Part shown: one piece after another, positions 27,462-37,709 of the stretch
Layout: each line of letters opens with the position of its first letter
Numbering within the stretch: the stretch's first letter is position 1
Assembly: GCA_024405875.1 (NCBI GenBank)
Contig: JAKSOA010000004.1
Span: forward strand, 1 to 64,000
Length of the DNA: 64,000 nt
Direction of reading: 5' to 3'
DNA from: Paludibacteraceae bacterium
GTDB lineage: Bacteria > Bacteroidota > Bacteroidia > Bacteroidales > Paludibacteraceae
Notes under the pieces: generated by a model
Told to the model about the DNA's origin: nothing
The model's input: only the letters and a program-made list of their open reading frames with translations
The model's database searches: none
Program-made: the position numbers and the translations under genes

Positions 27462-27469
27462 TATATTTG
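27462..27469 (+). promoter_or_regulatory. -7 element of lolD
   Basis: TATATTTG matches TAnnTTTG and overlaps the possible upstream start at 27467. The true start must therefore be the downstream ATG at 27491. Confidence 0.65.
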
Positions 27470-27490
27470 CAGAATGAAAATCTGAAAATT

Positions 27491-28141
27491 ATGATAACTG
27501 CAACAGGAATAAGGAAGAGTTTTGGTGAAATTGAGGTGCTGAAAGGGATTGACCTCAATATTGAGAATGAGGAATTTGTCAGCATAGTGGGTGCAAGCGG
27601 TGCGGGAAAAACCACATTACTTCAAATTTTAGGCACTTTGGACAAAGCGGACAGCGGAAACATCATCATTGACGGAACAGACATAAACAAACTAAGTGCA
27701 AACGCTCTTGCTGATTTCAGATGCCGACATATAGGTTTTGTATTCCAATTCCACCAACTGTTGCCTGAATTTACAGCATTGGAAAATGTTACAATTCCTG
27801 CGTTGATTGCTCACAGAAAGAGCGGAGAAGCAGAAGTAAAGGCAAAGGAACTGCTTGATTATCTCGGACTTAGCCACCGTTTAAACCACAAGCCAAATCA
27901 ACTCTCCGGAGGTGAGAAACAGAGGGTTGCAGTGGCAAGAGCACTTATAAACCAGCCAAAACTTATTTTGGCTGATGAGCCATCAGGTAGCCTTGACTCA
28001 CAAAATAAAGAGGAACTTAACAAACTTCTTCTAAACCTAAAAAATGAGTTTCACCTTACATTGTTGGTTGTCACCCACGATGCCTCAATAGCCAGCATCA
28101 GTGACCGCACCATCACTATGAAAGATGGGGTGATAATATAA
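27491..28141 (+). CDS. lolD: ABC transporter ATPase, LolD type
   Basis: The ATPase has Walker [10 protein letters not shown], the Q-loop [16 protein letters not shown], signature [15 protein letters not shown] and Walker [12 protein letters not shown]. The pattern is that of the LolD/MacB-like group, which powers lipoprotein release from the inner membrane through LolCE. No permease gene is adjacent, so the partner must be elsewhere. The start at 27491 follows from the promoter position. It converges on der with no gap. Confidence 0.88.
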   Translation: MITATGIRKSFGEIEVLKGIDLNIENEEFVSIVGASGAGKTTLLQILGTLDKADSGNIIIDGTDINKLSANALADFRCRHIGFVFQFHQLLPEFTALENVTIPALIAHRKSGEAEVKAKELLDYLGLSHRLNHKPNQLSGGEKQRVAVARALINQPKLILADEPSGSLDSQNKEELNKLLLNLKNEFHLTLLVVTHDASIASISDRTITMKDGVII

Positions 28142-29458
28142 TCACTTATTTTTCGCTCTAAAGAAGAGTTGAACAGGCACGCCTGAGAAGTTCCACTGCT
28201 CACGTAGTTTGTTTTCAAGGAAACGGCGATACGGCTCCTTTACATACTGTGGCAGGTTGGCAAAGAATATAAATGTGGGCACGTATGTGTCAGGCAACTG
28301 CGTCACATATTTTATCTTGACGTATTTACCCTTCCACGCAGGAGGCGGATAGTTCTCAATAAGCGGCAGAAAGAAATCATTCAACTGCCCCGCTCCTATA
28401 TGGGTTTTCTTGCTCTCATAAACCTGCATAGCGGTCTCTATTGCCTTGTATATGCGTTGTTTTGTGGTTGCTGAGATAAAAATTATAGGAAAATCAGTAA
28501 ACGGAGCGAAACGCTCACGTATAGTCTCCTCAAAATGTTTGATTGCCTTAGCCTCCTTATTCTCAGCAATATCCCACTTATTAACGCACACAACAAGTCC
28601 CTTCTTATTTTTCTGAATAAGTGAGAAGATATTTTGGTCTTGAGCCTCAATACCACGTGTGGCGTCAATCATAAGTATGCAGACATCAGAGTTCTCAATA
28701 GTACGTATGGCACGCATAACTGAGTAGAACTCAAGGTCTTCTGTAACTTTAGACTTTTTACGGATGCCAGCGGTGTCAACAAGATAAAAGTCCTTCCCGA
28801 ACTTTGTGTAGCGTGTGTATATGCTGTCACGAGTGGTGCCTGCAATGTCTGTTACAATATTGCGGTCCTCGTCCATCAGGGCGTTAAGCAGAGATGATTT
28901 ACCTGCGTTAGGGCGTCCCACGATGGCAACCCTTGGAAGTGTGGTATCTATCTCTGGCTCAGAGTCTTCTGGAAGTTTCTTTATAATCTCATCAAGCAAA
29001 TCTCCCGTTCCGAAACCGCTCATAGATGAAACGCACATAGGGTCCCCGATGCCAAGTTTGTAGAACTCAGCCGCATCATACTGCAAGTCATTATTGTCTG
29101 TCTTGTTTGCTATGAGCAGAACAGGCTTGCCACAGTTACGCAGTTTGTTAGCCACCTCAAGGTCAAGGTGGTTCACACCCTCCTGAACATCAACCATAAG
29201 AAGCACCACATCAGCCTCCTTTATGGCAATATCTACCTGACGGTTAATCTCCCCTTCAAAAACATCATCGCTGCCCGCCACCAGACCACCTGTATCAATA
29301 AGGGAGAACTCCTTTTTACCCCACTGAACCTTTCCGTACTGACGGTCACGGGTTGTGCCGGACTCCTCACTTACTATTGCACGACGTGTCTCTGTAAGTC
29401 TGTTGAAAAGTGTTGACTTACCTACATTTGGGCGACCTACTATTGCTACGATACTCAT
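28142..29458 (-). CDS. der: Ribosome-associated GTPase Der (EngA)
   Basis: Der has two tandem GTPase domains, both visible: [12 protein letters not shown] near the start and [12 protein letters not shown] near residue 183, each with DTGG/DTAG and N(K)KTD/NKWD motifs. The C-terminal KH-like domain follows. It acts in 50S assembly. Length (438 aa) is normal. Confidence 0.97.
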   Translation of the reverse strand: MSIVAIVGRPNVGKSTLFNRLTETRRAIVSEESGTTRDRQYGKVQWGKKEFSLIDTGGLVAGSDDVFEGEINRQVDIAIKEADVVLLMVDVQEGVNHLDLEVANKLRNCGKPVLLIANKTDNNDLQYDAAEFYKLGIGDPMCVSSMSGFGTGDLLDEIIKKLPEDSEPEIDTTLPRVAIVGRPNAGKSSLLNALMDEDRNIVTDIAGTTRDSIYTRYTKFGKDFYLVDTAGIRKKSKVTEDLEFYSVMRAIRTIENSDVCILMIDATRGIEAQDQNIFSLIQKNKKGLVVCVNKWDIAENKEAKAIKHFEETIRERFAPFTDFPIIFISATTKQRIYKAIETAMQVYESKKTHIGAGQLNDFFLPLIENYPPPAWKGKYVKIKYVTQLPDTYVPTFIFFANLPQYVKEPYRRFLENKLREQWNFSGVPVQLFFRAKNK

Positions 29459-29466
29459 AATTTATT

Positions 29467-29506
29467 GGTGATGCGGTGATTCGGTGATTTGGTGATGCGG
29501 TTATTC
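29467..29506. repeat. 8-bp tandem repeat between era and der
   Basis: Five GGTGATNY-type octamers (the last degenerate) fill the gap and run into the era stop codon (29503-29501). Confidence 0.9.
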
Positions 29507-30391
29507 CTGTTTTAGTTGATAGCCGAAATTCTTTAACTGCTTATCTCTGTTACGCCAATCTTTCTCAACTTTGACGAACAACTCAAGAAATACCTTCTTA
29601 TCAAAAAATCTCTCTATTTCAGTGCGTGCGGCTGTGCCTGTTTTCTTAAGCATTGAGCCACCTTTACCTATTATTATACCCTTTTGAGACTCACGCTCAA
29701 CATATATTACGGCGTTAATGCGGATTATTGAAGATTCCTCCTTGAAACGCTCCACGACCACCTCTGATGAGTAAGGAATCTCCTTGTCATAAAGTTCCAG
29801 AATCTTCTCTCTGATTATCTCCGTTACAAAGAAGCGTGCCGGGCGGTCTGTCAGAGCGTCCTTGTCAAAGTATGGAGGATTCTCAGGAAGTTTAGCCTTG
29901 ATTCCGCTTAAAAGCATATCCACTCCAAACTTCTCCTTGGCACAAAGCGGAATTATATTGGCATCGGGGAGAATAGAGTGCCACTTTTCAACAAGCGCCT
30001 CCAACTCCTTCTGGTCTGGCAGCAAATCTATTTTGTTGATAATAAGAAAAGTAGGTACGCCTGACCGTTTAGCCTTTTCAAGGAATTCCGGATTCTTATC
30101 GTATGTCTCTACGGTATCAGTGACATAGAGCAGAATGTCAGCGTCTGTAAGAGCCGACTCTGATGCCTCAAGCATAGACTCCTGCAAGCGATAGTTTGGC
30201 TTAAGAACACCAGGAGTGTCAGAATAGACAATCTGGAAATCATCTCCGTTGACAATGCCCATAATGCGGTGTCGTGTTGTCTGAGATTTGGAGGTGATTA
30301 TGGAAATACGCTCCCCCACCAACGCATTCATAAGCGTTGACTTTCCCACATTGGGGTTCCCGATGATATTTACAAATCCGGCTTTATGCAT
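29501..30391 (-). CDS. era: GTPase Era
   Basis: Era binds 16S rRNA near its 3' end and supports 30S maturation. G1 is [13 protein letters not shown]3 is DTPG, G4 is NKID, and a KH domain with GKGGSMLKKTG lies at the C-terminus. The ATG at 30391 (MHKAGFVNII) is chosen over an upstream frame that overlaps the divergent promoter region. Confidence 0.97.
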   Translation of the reverse strand: MHKAGFVNIIGNPNVGKSTLMNALVGERISIITSKSQTTRHRIMGIVNGDDFQIVYSDTPGVLKPNYRLQESMLEASESALTDADILLYVTDTVETYDKNPEFLEKAKRSGVPTFLIINKIDLLPDQKELEALVEKWHSILPDANIIPLCAKEKFGVDMLLSGIKAKLPENPPYFDKDALTDRPARFFVTEIIREKILELYDKEIPYSSEVVVERFKEESSIIRINAVIYVERESQKGIIIGKGGSMLKKTGTAARTEIERFFDKKVFLELFVKVEKDWRNRDKQLKNFGYQLKQE

Positions 30392-30400
30392 AAAGTGCGT

Positions 30401-30429
30401 CAAAGGTACGGATTTTTTCAGTAACTTTG
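30401..30429. promoter_or_regulatory. Divergent -7 elements for era and the DUF4922 gene
   Basis: On the minus strand TACCTTTG (30408-30401) precedes era. On the plus strand TAACTTTG (30422-30429) precedes the DUF4922 gene. No good -33 TTTG is seen for either. Confidence 0.55.
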
Positions 30430-30437
30430 TGAGCGTT

Positions 30438-31301
30438 ATGGAAGATTTACACAAATATCTGCAAGAGCAACTGAAAGTTTACCCTCTTGCAGCCGCCAAT
30501 TATGAGAAATTAAGGAGTGTACGCACAAAAGAGTTCAAGTTTGACAAATTCACCATCTTTGTGCACTTCAACCCTGCAAGAGCCGTATCATCACTTGCAA
30601 AACTTGACGCTAAGAGCATTGCGGAGAGACCTTGCTTTCTTTGTGAGAAAAACCGCCCCGCAGAGCAAGGCAGCATTGATTTCAAGGGTAAGTATGATAT
30701 TTGTGTTAATCCGTTTCCAATATGCACAGAGCATTACACTGTGATTTCAAAGATTCACGAGCCACAAAAACTTAGCAACGCAAAAATTGATGATTTCTTT
30801 GATTTGGCAGAGGCTTGCAAAGGTTGGGTGGCACTCTATAACGGAGCAAAATCAGGAGCCTCAGCCCCGGACCACTTCCATTTTCAACTTGGTTGTACAG
30901 AGTACTTTACATATCCCGTTGAAACCCCGATGCCTGGGCTTATCAATAAAATAAGCTTCTTCTGCAAAACAAAAGATGAGGCTGCGGCAAAACTTAAAGA
31001 TACACTCAACGCTCTTTCAGATGGCAAGTGGAATCCCGATGCCACTACCCTTGAAGAAGCGTGTGAGCCACAAATAAATATGTTCTGTGAATATAAGAAC
31101 GGTGGCTTTATGACTACTCTGTTTCCAAGAAAATGCCACCGTCCACGCCAATTCTTTGCTGAAGATGAGACTAAAATACTTATCAGTCCCGGTGCCATTG
31201 ATATGACCGGACATCTTATCGTGGCAAGGGAAGAGGACTTTGAGAAAATTACAAAAGATATTCTTATAGATGTTTATAATCAGGTGACCAATGGAATCTA
31301 A
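30438..31301 (+). CDS. DUF4922 family protein (HIT/GalT-like phosphorylase fold)
   Basis: The 287-aa product resembles DUF4922 proteins, which are related to the HIT/GalT nucleotidyl-transferase superfamily. The diagnostic HxHxQ motif appears as DHFHFQLG, with 'CFLCEKNRP' near residue 65 and 'NPFPICTEHYTVISK' further on. A nucleotide-sugar or nucleotide phosphorylase-like activity is likely but unproven. The start follows from the -7 element 9 bp upstream. It overlaps the acyltransferase gene by 11 bp. Confidence 0.8.
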   Translation: MEDLHKYLQEQLKVYPLAAANYEKLRSVRTKEFKFDKFTIFVHFNPARAVSSLAKLDAKSIAERPCFLCEKNRPAEQGSIDFKGKYDICVNPFPICTEHYTVISKIHEPQKLSNAKIDDFFDLAEACKGWVALYNGAKSGASAPDHFHFQLGCTEYFTYPVETPMPGLINKISFFCKTKDEAAAKLKDTLNALSDGKWNPDATTLEEACEPQINMFCEYKNGGFMTTLFPRKCHRPRQFFAEDETKILISPGAIDMTGHLIVAREEDFEKITKDILIDVYNQVTNGI

Positions 31302-32319
31302 GACTACGACAGACAGGATAAATTGGTTGGCGATTCTAAGGGGAATGACCATTATGTTTGTGGTTATGAACCATATACAACTGCTTGATACAAGCACAGG
31401 TGAAAACCATCAGTTTATTGAGACCATAAATTATTGGCTTCACTATCTTAGAATCCCAACATTTGTTTTTGTTAGCGGAACTTTACTATATTACACAAGA
31501 ATAAACAAAGGGTGGAATGTTCCAGACCTTTACAAGGACAAATTCACGCGCATAGGGCTACCACTTATATTCTGCACCTGCCTTGGCACTATTATGCAGA
31601 TAATGTTCAATGGAGTGGTAAAAACACCTCATCCTGTAACACTTGAATCTTTTTTCAGGTCATTTGTGGTTATTGAGGGTTTTCCGTGGCCTCATAGATG
31701 GTACCTTATGACATTGCTTACACTTATGCTGCTTTACCCACTGTATATCTCCATCAAAAAAAGGTCTCTTTCATATATTTTATTGGTGGTATTGTTTTTA
31801 TTTCAAAAAACAGACCTGACAGGTATTTCTGAAACTAATTGGTTTCACATATTTTCAATAAACAGATATATTCCGTTCTTTGTACTTGGAATAGTCTCCT
31901 GTCATTATGGTTGGTGGACAAAAATATTGGAACATACAAAAATTATAGCACCTGCATCTTGGATTCTGTATGTAATTATGGTGTTTATGGACAAATTCTT
32001 TCAAATCAATGAATTTTTCCCATTCTGTGAATTGGTTGGCATATTATCAATGATGTCAACTGCTATGCTCATTGACAAATTCATTCCATCGCTTTTTCAC
32101 TCATTCAGAAATTACATTTTTCCAATATATCTGTTTGGAATAGCCTTTCAGGCATTTATTGAACTGATTGTATGGAGAGGATTAGGTTGCCCTGAACAAC
32201 TAGTCATCCCATTTTACTTCATTAATTTAGGATTTGGCATATATTGTCCTGTTCTAATGGGAAAGATAGTGGAACGTATCCCCGTAAAATTCATACGACA
32301 GTGTTTTGGGATAAAATAA
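31291..32319 (+). CDS. Membrane acyltransferase, acyltransferase-3 family
   Basis: The protein has about ten hydrophobic segments and the family's N-terminal pattern, 'NWLAILRGMTIMFVVMNH', where the Arg and His are the conserved functional residues. Such proteins O-acylate (often acetylate) sugars or peptidoglycan at the inner membrane. The preceding DUF4922 gene overlaps it by 11 bp, so the two are translationally coupled. The acceptor cannot be told. Confidence 0.85.
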   Translation: MESKTTTDRINWLAILRGMTIMFVVMNHIQLLDTSTGENHQFIETINYWLHYLRIPTFVFVSGTLLYYTRINKGWNVPDLYKDKFTRIGLPLIFCTCLGTIMQIMFNGVVKTPHPVTLESFFRSFVVIEGFPWPHRWYLMTLLTLMLLYPLYISIKKRSLSYILLVVLFLFQKTDLTGISETNWFHIFSINRYIPFFVLGIVSCHYGWWTKILEHTKIIAPASWILYVIMVFMDKFFQINEFFPFCELVGILSMMSTAMLIDKFIPSLFHSFRNYIFPIYLFGIAFQAFIELIVWRGLGCPEQLVIPFYFINLGFGIYCPVLMGKIVERIPVKFIRQCFGIK

Positions 32320-32329
32320 TTTATCCCAT

Positions 32330-33601
32330 TTATTTTCTGCCAAACTCCTTAGGAATCTTAAGGAATGCCGCTATTATAAAGCCTGGAATTGTGCAAAGGC
32401 ACACCCAAATAAAGAATAGAGTGTAGTTGCCAAGAGCGGCTAACTGTGGTCCTACAAGTGATGCCATATTCTCCTGCACCCAACCTGCAACCATACCCGG
32501 AAGCATCATTCCAAGTGCCATAAAGCCTGTACACAAAGCGTAGTGTGCTGTTTGGTACGGACCTTGTGACACATATATTAGATATAGCATAAACGCTGTA
32601 AAGCCTACCCCGTAGCCAAATTGCTCAAGTGCTATGCAACTGCCTATTATATATATGTTCTCCGGTTGGCATAGTGCAAGATATACATATACCACATTAG
32701 GAACATTCATAAATATAATCATAGGCCAAAGCCAAAATTTAAGACCATTCCTGGAGGCAAGCCAACCGCCTAAGATACCGCCTACAAGCAGTGCCAACAC
32801 ACCAACAGTGCCATACAGCACACCAACCATACTTGTGCTTACACCAAGACCGCCCACCGCCCTGTCATCAAGCAGGAACGGAGAGGCTATTTTAGCAAGT
32901 TGGGACTCCCCTAATCTGTAAAGCAGAATAAACGCAAGGGCGAGCCAGATGCCTTTCTTTGTAAAGAATGTGTAGAATAAATCTCCAAATTTTTGAATAG
33001 ATTTGTTTGAATCATTAACAGGCTTTGGCAGTACAAACTTATGCCACAAGGCTATTAGCACAAACAACGCCGCAGTGGCAAAGAATATGATTTGCCAGGC
33101 GTTTGTAACTCCAAGTCCGTTTTCAATAAGAATACCTGCAAGGAACACCAACAAACCTTGCCCGAATATGGTGGCAATCTTGTAGAACACACTTCTGATA
33201 CCTACAAACAGAGATTGTTCATTCTCTGGAAGTGCAATCATATAGAAACCGTCAGCGGCTATATCGTGGGTGGCTGAACTGAATGCCATAAGCCAGAAAA
33301 AGGCAAGTGAAGCCTGAAAGAATAGCGGAGCGGGCAATGAAAAGGCAATTCCCGCCATACCCGCACCTATAAGAAACTGAGTGGTTGTAATCCACCAGCG
33401 TTTTGTCTTTATTAAATCCACAAACGGACTCCAAAGCGGCTTTATAACCCAAGGCAGATAGAGCCAACTTGTGTAGTAGGCTATCTCTGTATTACTCAAG
33501 CCTAAATTTTTATACATTACTACTGATACTGTCATAACAAGAACGTATGGCAGTCCCTCTGCAAAATAGAGCGTGGGTATCCAAGACCAGGAAGAACGCA
33601 T
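32330..33601 (-). CDS. AmpG-like major facilitator permease
   Basis: Twelve membrane helices and the start 'SWSWIPTLYFAEGLPYVLV' place it with AmpG-type (PAT family) permeases that import anhydro-muropeptides for cell-wall recycling. The conserved 'WVIKPLWSPFVD' loop and 'ATHDIAADGFY' are visible. The neighbours (SpoIID homologue, DUF4922) support a cell-wall role. The ATG at 33601 is preferred over one four codons upstream. Confidence 0.85.
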   Translation of the reverse strand: MRSSWSWIPTLYFAEGLPYVLVMTVSVVMYKNLGLSNTEIAYYTSWLYLPWVIKPLWSPFVDLIKTKRWWITTTQFLIGAGMAGIAFSLPAPLFFQASLAFFWLMAFSSATHDIAADGFYMIALPENEQSLFVGIRSVFYKIATIFGQGLLVFLAGILIENGLGVTNAWQIIFFATAALFVLIALWHKFVLPKPVNDSNKSIQKFGDLFYTFFTKKGIWLALAFILLYRLGESQLAKIASPFLLDDRAVGGLGVSTSMVGVLYGTVGVLALLVGGILGGWLASRNGLKFWLWPMIIFMNVPNVVYVYLALCQPENIYIIGSCIALEQFGYGVGFTAFMLYLIYVSQGPYQTAHYALCTGFMALGMMLPGMVAGWVQENMASLVGPQLAALGNYTLFFIWVCLCTIPGFIIAAFLKIPKEFGRK

Positions 33602-33603
33602 AA

Positions 33604-33638
33604 CAATTAGCAATTAGTAATTAGCAATTAGTAATTAA
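33604..33638. repeat. 7-bp tandem repeat upstream of the AmpG-like gene
   Basis: Four YAATTAG heptamers and a fifth TAATTAA lie directly upstream of the start codon, between divergent genes. Confidence 0.9.
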
Positions 33639-33643
33639 TTTTG

Positions 33644-33680
33644 CAAAGGTAGTAAATGTGCGTCGGATTTGTTATCTTTG
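33644..33680. promoter_or_regulatory. Divergent -7 elements for the AmpG-like and SpoIID genes
   Basis: TACCTTTG on the minus strand (33651-33644) serves the AmpG-like gene. TATCTTTG on the plus strand (33673-33680) lies 27 bp before the SpoIID start. Confidence 0.6.
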
Positions 33681-33706
33681 CGTGATATAGTTATCAACAC
33701 AACGCA

Positions 33707-34885
33707 ATGAATATAAGCGTAGGAATATTGAGCAGGAAAAACATCGGGGTGACATTTCACGGGGAGTTCAGGGGGAGCGACAGCAAAACATACAGCGGTC
33801 ACCACTCCATTACCAAGCCTGTTACTCTGACGCCTTGCCACGATACCTCTTTTTTGGAACTTGAGGAGGTGACAATTGGAATCCAATTCCATTGGCAACG
33901 CAATGAAAACCAACGCTTTTCAGGCACGCTTGACATTGTGGGAAGAGATGACGGACTACTTACGGCAATTAACATAATTGACATTGAAGAGTATCTTAAA
34001 AGTGTCATATCATCAGAGATGGCAGGCACTTCAATGCTTGAACTGCTTAAGGCTCACGCCATAATATCACGCAGTTGGGCTATACGCAAGGTACTTGAAC
34101 GCAAGCAACTGCAAGGTGGCGCCGGCTGCGTTACTGATGTGCGTTTTGACTCTGATGACAAACATATAGCCTGGTACGGAGCGTCACCGCACACTCTGTT
34201 TGATGTTTGTGCCGATGACCACTGCCAACGCTATTATGGTAAAAGCGGGTCGCTGAATCCAACTGTAATAGAGGCAGTTAATGATACCGCCGGGCTTGTG
34301 CTGTCATTTGGTGATGAGATTTGTGACTGCCGTTTTCACAAATGCTGCGGTGGCAGGACAGAGAGATATGATGTCTGTTGGGAAGATGAGAACAAACCAT
34401 ACCTCACCTCAGTTGAAGATGATTGGTGCGAAAAGGCTACGCCTGAGGTTCTAAAACAAGTTCTCAATGATTTTGACTATGAGACCAAAGGCTACCACGA
34501 TTGGGTTGTTGAATACAGTGCGGAGGAACTCTCAGAGATAGTGAGGGAACGTTCAGGCATTGATTTTGGTTTGATTAAGGATTTGATTCCAATGAAAAGG
34601 GGGGATTCTGGCAGAATATATAAACTAAAGGTGGTAGGCTCACTCAGGGCTCTGACTATAGGCAAAGAATTGGAGATACGCAAATGGCTGTCCCATAGCC
34701 ACTTATATAGTTCAGCCTTTGATGTGTCCCGCACCATTGACGGCGGATTCCTACTTACAGGGAAAGGCTGGGGGCACGGTGTTGGATTATGTCAGATTGG
34801 TGCCGCCGTTATGGCATCAGAGGGAAAAACGTATAAAGAAATATTGGATTTTTACTACAGAGGGGCTGAGGTGACTAATTTGTAA
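33707..34885 (+). CDS. SpoIID/LytB domain protein
   Basis: SpoIID enzymes are lytic transglycosylases that act on denuded glycan strands. The 392-aa protein has 'EEYLKSVISSEMAGTSMLELLKAHAIISRSWA', with the catalytic Glu region. Near residues 220-245 lies 'CCGGRTERYDVCW...PYLTSV', and GKGWGHGVGLCQIGA lies at the C-terminus, all conserved in the family. No signal peptide is evident, which is common for these Bacteroidales homologues. It sits beside the AmpG-like permease and DUF4922 genes. Confidence 0.9.
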   Translation: MNISVGILSRKNIGVTFHGEFRGSDSKTYSGHHSITKPVTLTPCHDTSFLELEEVTIGIQFHWQRNENQRFSGTLDIVGRDDGLLTAINIIDIEEYLKSVISSEMAGTSMLELLKAHAIISRSWAIRKVLERKQLQGGAGCVTDVRFDSDDKHIAWYGASPHTLFDVCADDHCQRYYGKSGSLNPTVIEAVNDTAGLVLSFGDEICDCRFHKCCGGRTERYDVCWEDENKPYLTSVEDDWCEKATPEVLKQVLNDFDYETKGYHDWVVEYSAEELSEIVRERSGIDFGLIKDLIPMKRGDSGRIYKLKVVGSLRALTIGKELEIRKWLSHSHLYSSAFDVSRTIDGGFLLTGKGWGHGVGLCQIGAAVMASEGKTYKEILDFYYRGAEVTNL

Positions 34886-34904
34886 TGACTGGCAACCACG
34901 ATTT

Positions 34905-35036
34905 ATGTTTGTGGGAGGCTGTAGATATTACGGAACAGTGAATCAAGACGGAATAATATTCTCCAATGGTGCTTCCATTGACAATTCATATAGCGTGTTT
35001 CACAAACCTAAGGTGTTTGTGTGTAAAGAGGTATAA
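34905..35036 (+). CDS. Possible 43-residue small ORF or gene remnant
   Basis: A short frame starting MFVGGCRYYGTVNQDG fills most of the 160-bp gap before the SprT-like gene. It has no start signal I trust and no recognised domain. The mixture of Gly, Tyr and Asn resembles C-terminal pieces of surface proteins, so it may be a remnant. Confidence 0.25.
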   Translation: MFVGGCRYYGTVNQDGIIFSNGASIDNSYSVFHKPKVFVCKEV

Positions 35037-35045
35037 CGACTTATA

Positions 35046-35729
35046 CTAAAAAAACTTGACACTTTTGCCGTCACAAACAAGGCGTTCCGCATCTTGAAGG
35101 TTATCAAGCATCAACTGCTCATCAATGTAGTGTATGCGCAGTGCCGATGAACTTGGGTAGCGATTAAAGAAGGGGTTGTCTGACATATATAGTTCTATCT
35201 GATTTATCTCAGGGTTGCGGCGTATGCCGTTGTAATAGTGCAGAATGTGCTTAGCCATACGAGGCAGCACCTTGACACCGCATTTGCCATCGTGGAAACG
35301 GACAAAGGCAATGGCGTGCAGTTTCCTCTGTTTGTCCACCGCCTGCTCACGCTGTTCAGCGGTACACTTGTGTGATATGGTCAGATGCCTGCCGAACTTC
35401 TTATTTATAGAACTCATAATGCTACGGAAAAGTTTTCCGTGAGCACTGGTATCATTCATATTGTTCACCCCTATGTAGTAGTGAATGAGTTCGTGGATTA
35501 TGGTATCCTCCACCTCATCTTCAGGCAAATCCAGCCTTTTGCTGAAGCGCAGACGGAAATCATATTTCTCAATTCCTCCAAAGAACTTACGACGCCTCTT
35601 GTACACACAGAGTCCGAGATAGGTTTTGGCGTTACTCAGGCTCACAGGCACAGGCGGCAATTTGCCGTCAAACATCTGGCGGTTGAACTCATCTACTTTT
35701 TGCTGTATGTATTGAATGGTGGGTTTCAT
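35046..35729 (-). CDS. SprT-like zinc metallopeptidase domain protein
   Basis: HELIHYYIG supplies the HExxH zinc site, with a downstream His in TSAHGKLF as a likely third ligand, as in SprT/Spartan-type domains. The C-terminal part has a second His-containing region ([12 protein letters not shown]). Length from the ATG at 35729 is 227 aa. The family in bacteria is poorly characterised. Confidence 0.83.
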   Translation of the reverse strand: MKPTIQYIQQKVDEFNRQMFDGKLPPVPVSLSNAKTYLGLCVYKRRRKFFGGIEKYDFRLRFSKRLDLPEDEVEDTIIHELIHYYIGVNNMNDTSAHGKLFRSIMSSINKKFGRHLTISHKCTAEQREQAVDKQRKLHAIAFVRFHDGKCGVKVLPRMAKHILHYYNGIRRNPEINQIELYMSDNPFFNRYPSSSALRIHYIDEQLMLDNLQDAERLVCDGKSVKFF

Positions 35730-35776
35730 CACTACAAATGTACGCATTTATATTTTTTTACTAACAAAAGAATCAC

Positions 35777-35784
35777 TAACTTTG
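35777..35784 (+). promoter_or_regulatory. -7 element of aspS
   Basis: TAACTTTG lies 26 bp before the aspS ATG. A T-run occupies the -33 position (35753-35759). Confidence 0.6.
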
Positions 35785-35810
35785 CGATTCATAAAAATAG
35801 AGCAATACAA

Positions 35811-37571
35811 ATGTTTAGAACAGTGACTTGCGGTGAGCTTCGCGCCACCGATGCTAAAAAGAGTGTGACGCTTGCCGGTTGGGTGCAACGCATAAGGAAG
35901 ATGGGGGGTATGACTTTTGTTGATTTGCGTGACCGTTACGGCATAACCCAACTTGTATTCAGTGAGGATTCAAATGCTGAACTCTGTGCTCAGGCTAATG
36001 AACTTGGCAGGGAGTTTGTCATTCAGGTAAAGGGAGAGGCATCACTTCGCAGTAATCCAAATAAGAACATACCAACAGGTGATATAGAGATTCTTGTAAG
36101 TGAGATGAATGTGCTTAACAAATCTCTTACACCACCATTCACAATAGAGGATAACACTGACGGTGGCGATGACCTGCGTATGGTGTATCGTTACCTTGAT
36201 TTACGCCGCACGGCAGTACGCAAGAACCTTGAGTTACGCCATAAAATGACTATGGAGGTACGCCGTTACCTTGACAGCAAGGGATTCCTTGAGGTTGAGA
36301 CCCCGATGCTTATAGGTTCCACACCAGAGGGAGCAAGAGACTTTGTGGTTCCAAGCCGTATGAACCCAGGTCAGTTCTATGCCTTGCCACAATCACCACA
36401 AACTCTAAAGCAGTTATTGATGGTCAGCGGTTTTGACCGTTATTTCCAAATAGTTAAATGTTTCCGTGATGAGGATTTGCGAGCCGACCGTCAGCCGGAG
36501 TTTACCCAGATTGACTGTGAAATGTCATTTGTGGAGCAGGAGGATATAATAACCCTGTTTGAGGGTATGGCAAAACACCTTTTCAAGGAGTTAAGAGGCG
36601 TTGAATTTAAAGATGATTTTCAGCGTATGACTTGGCAAGATGCTATGAAATACTATGGAAGCGATAAACCAGACCTCCGTTTTGGTATGCGTTTTGTGGA
36701 GCTGATGGATACCCTTAAAGGTTTTGGCTTCAGTGTGTTTGATAATGCCTCATACATTGGCGGTATCTGTGCAAAAGGTGCCGCAACATACAGTCGCAAA
36801 CAACTTGATGCTCTTACAGAGTATGTAAAACGTCCGCAGATAGGTGCCAAAGGAATGGTTTACGCCCGTATTGAGGCAGACGGTTCAGTTAAATCAAGCG
36901 TTGACAAATTCTACACACAAGATACACTTCAAGCCCTCAAGTCTAAGATGGAGGCAGAGACAGGTGATTTAATTCTTATTCTGTCAGGCTCTGACACACA
37001 GAAAACTCAGAAACAACTCTGCGAGTTGCGTTTAAAAGTTGCTGAGGATTTGGGATTGCGAGACCGCAATAAGTTTGCCCCTCTTTGGGTAATAGATTTC
37101 CCTATGTTTGAGTGGAGCGATGAGGAGAACCGCCTTATGGCTATGCACCATCCGTTCACTCACCCTAAAGATGAGGATATACCACTACTTGATACAGACC
37201 CTGCGGCAGTCCGTGCCGATGCCTATGATATGGTTATAAACGGAGTAGAGGTTGGTGGCGGTTCCATTCGTATTCATGACCCTAAACTTCAAGCCAAGAT
37301 GTTTGAGATTCTTGGATTTACACCAGAAAAGGCACAAGAGCAGTTTGGATTCCTGATGAACGCCTTTAAGTATGGTGCACCACCTCACGGCGGTCTTGCA
37401 TACGGTCTTGACCGTTGGGTAAGTCTGTTTGCAGGACTTGACAGCATACGTGACTGCATTGCATTCCCTAAGAACAATAGCGGACGTGATGTTATGCTTG
37501 ACGCACCTGCCCCACTTGACCAGAAACAACTTGACGAACTACAACTGAACGTAAAAGCAAAAAACGTATGA
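35811..37571 (+). CDS. aspS: Aspartate--tRNA ligase
   Basis: The 586-aa class II synthetase has the N-terminal OB-fold anticodon-binding domain ([15 protein letters not shown]), motif 2 [18 protein letters not shown], the GAD insertion domain typical of bacterial AspRS, and motif 3 GLAYGLDRW. The frame is open far upstream (from 35385), but the promoter and homology fix the start at 35811. Its stop overlaps an ATG of a 12-bp tandem repeat. Confidence 0.97.
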   Translation: MFRTVTCGELRATDAKKSVTLAGWVQRIRKMGGMTFVDLRDRYGITQLVFSEDSNAELCAQANELGREFVIQVKGEASLRSNPNKNIPTGDIEILVSEMNVLNKSLTPPFTIEDNTDGGDDLRMVYRYLDLRRTAVRKNLELRHKMTMEVRRYLDSKGFLEVETPMLIGSTPEGARDFVVPSRMNPGQFYALPQSPQTLKQLLMVSGFDRYFQIVKCFRDEDLRADRQPEFTQIDCEMSFVEQEDIITLFEGMAKHLFKELRGVEFKDDFQRMTWQDAMKYYGSDKPDLRFGMRFVELMDTLKGFGFSVFDNASYIGGICAKGAATYSRKQLDALTEYVKRPQIGAKGMVYARIEADGSVKSSVDKFYTQDTLQALKSKMEAETGDLILILSGSDTQKTQKQLCELRLKVAEDLGLRDRNKFAPLWVIDFPMFEWSDEENRLMAMHHPFTHPKDEDIPLLDTDPAAVRADAYDMVINGVEVGGGSIRIHDPKLQAKMFEILGFTPEKAQEQFGFLMNAFKYGAPPHGGLAYGLDRWVSLFAGLDSIRDCIAFPKNNSGRDVMLDAPAPLDQKQLDELQLNVKAKNV

Positions 37572-37673
37572 GTCCCAAAGTGAGCCCCAAAATGAGCTCC
37601 AAAGAATGATGCTATGGGAACAACCGACTTCCCAAAGAAGTTCCCAAAGAAATTCCCAAAGAAGTTCCCAAAG
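37568..37673 (+). repeat. Two 12-bp tandem repeats downstream of aspS
   Basis: Three units of RTGAGYYCCAAA (37568-37603) begin inside the aspS stop. They encode a 13-residue peptide, [13 protein letters not shown]. Then almost four units of TTCCCAAAGAAR (37629-37673) follow, readable in one frame as repeated Phe-Pro-Lys-Lys from an ATG at 37614. That frame runs on into the insertion element. Whether either peptide is made is unknown. Confidence 0.8.
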
Positions 37674-37709
37674 GTATGCTTACGGTGTAAAATGATGGAT
37701 TTTTATATA

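Noticed and set aside
30288-30437. N-terminal extension of the DUF4922 protein
   Set aside because: It is antisense to era and lies upstream of the -7 element.
35385-35810. Long N-terminal extension of AspRS
   Set aside because: It is antisense to the SprT-like gene, and the promoter and AspRS homology place the start at 35811.
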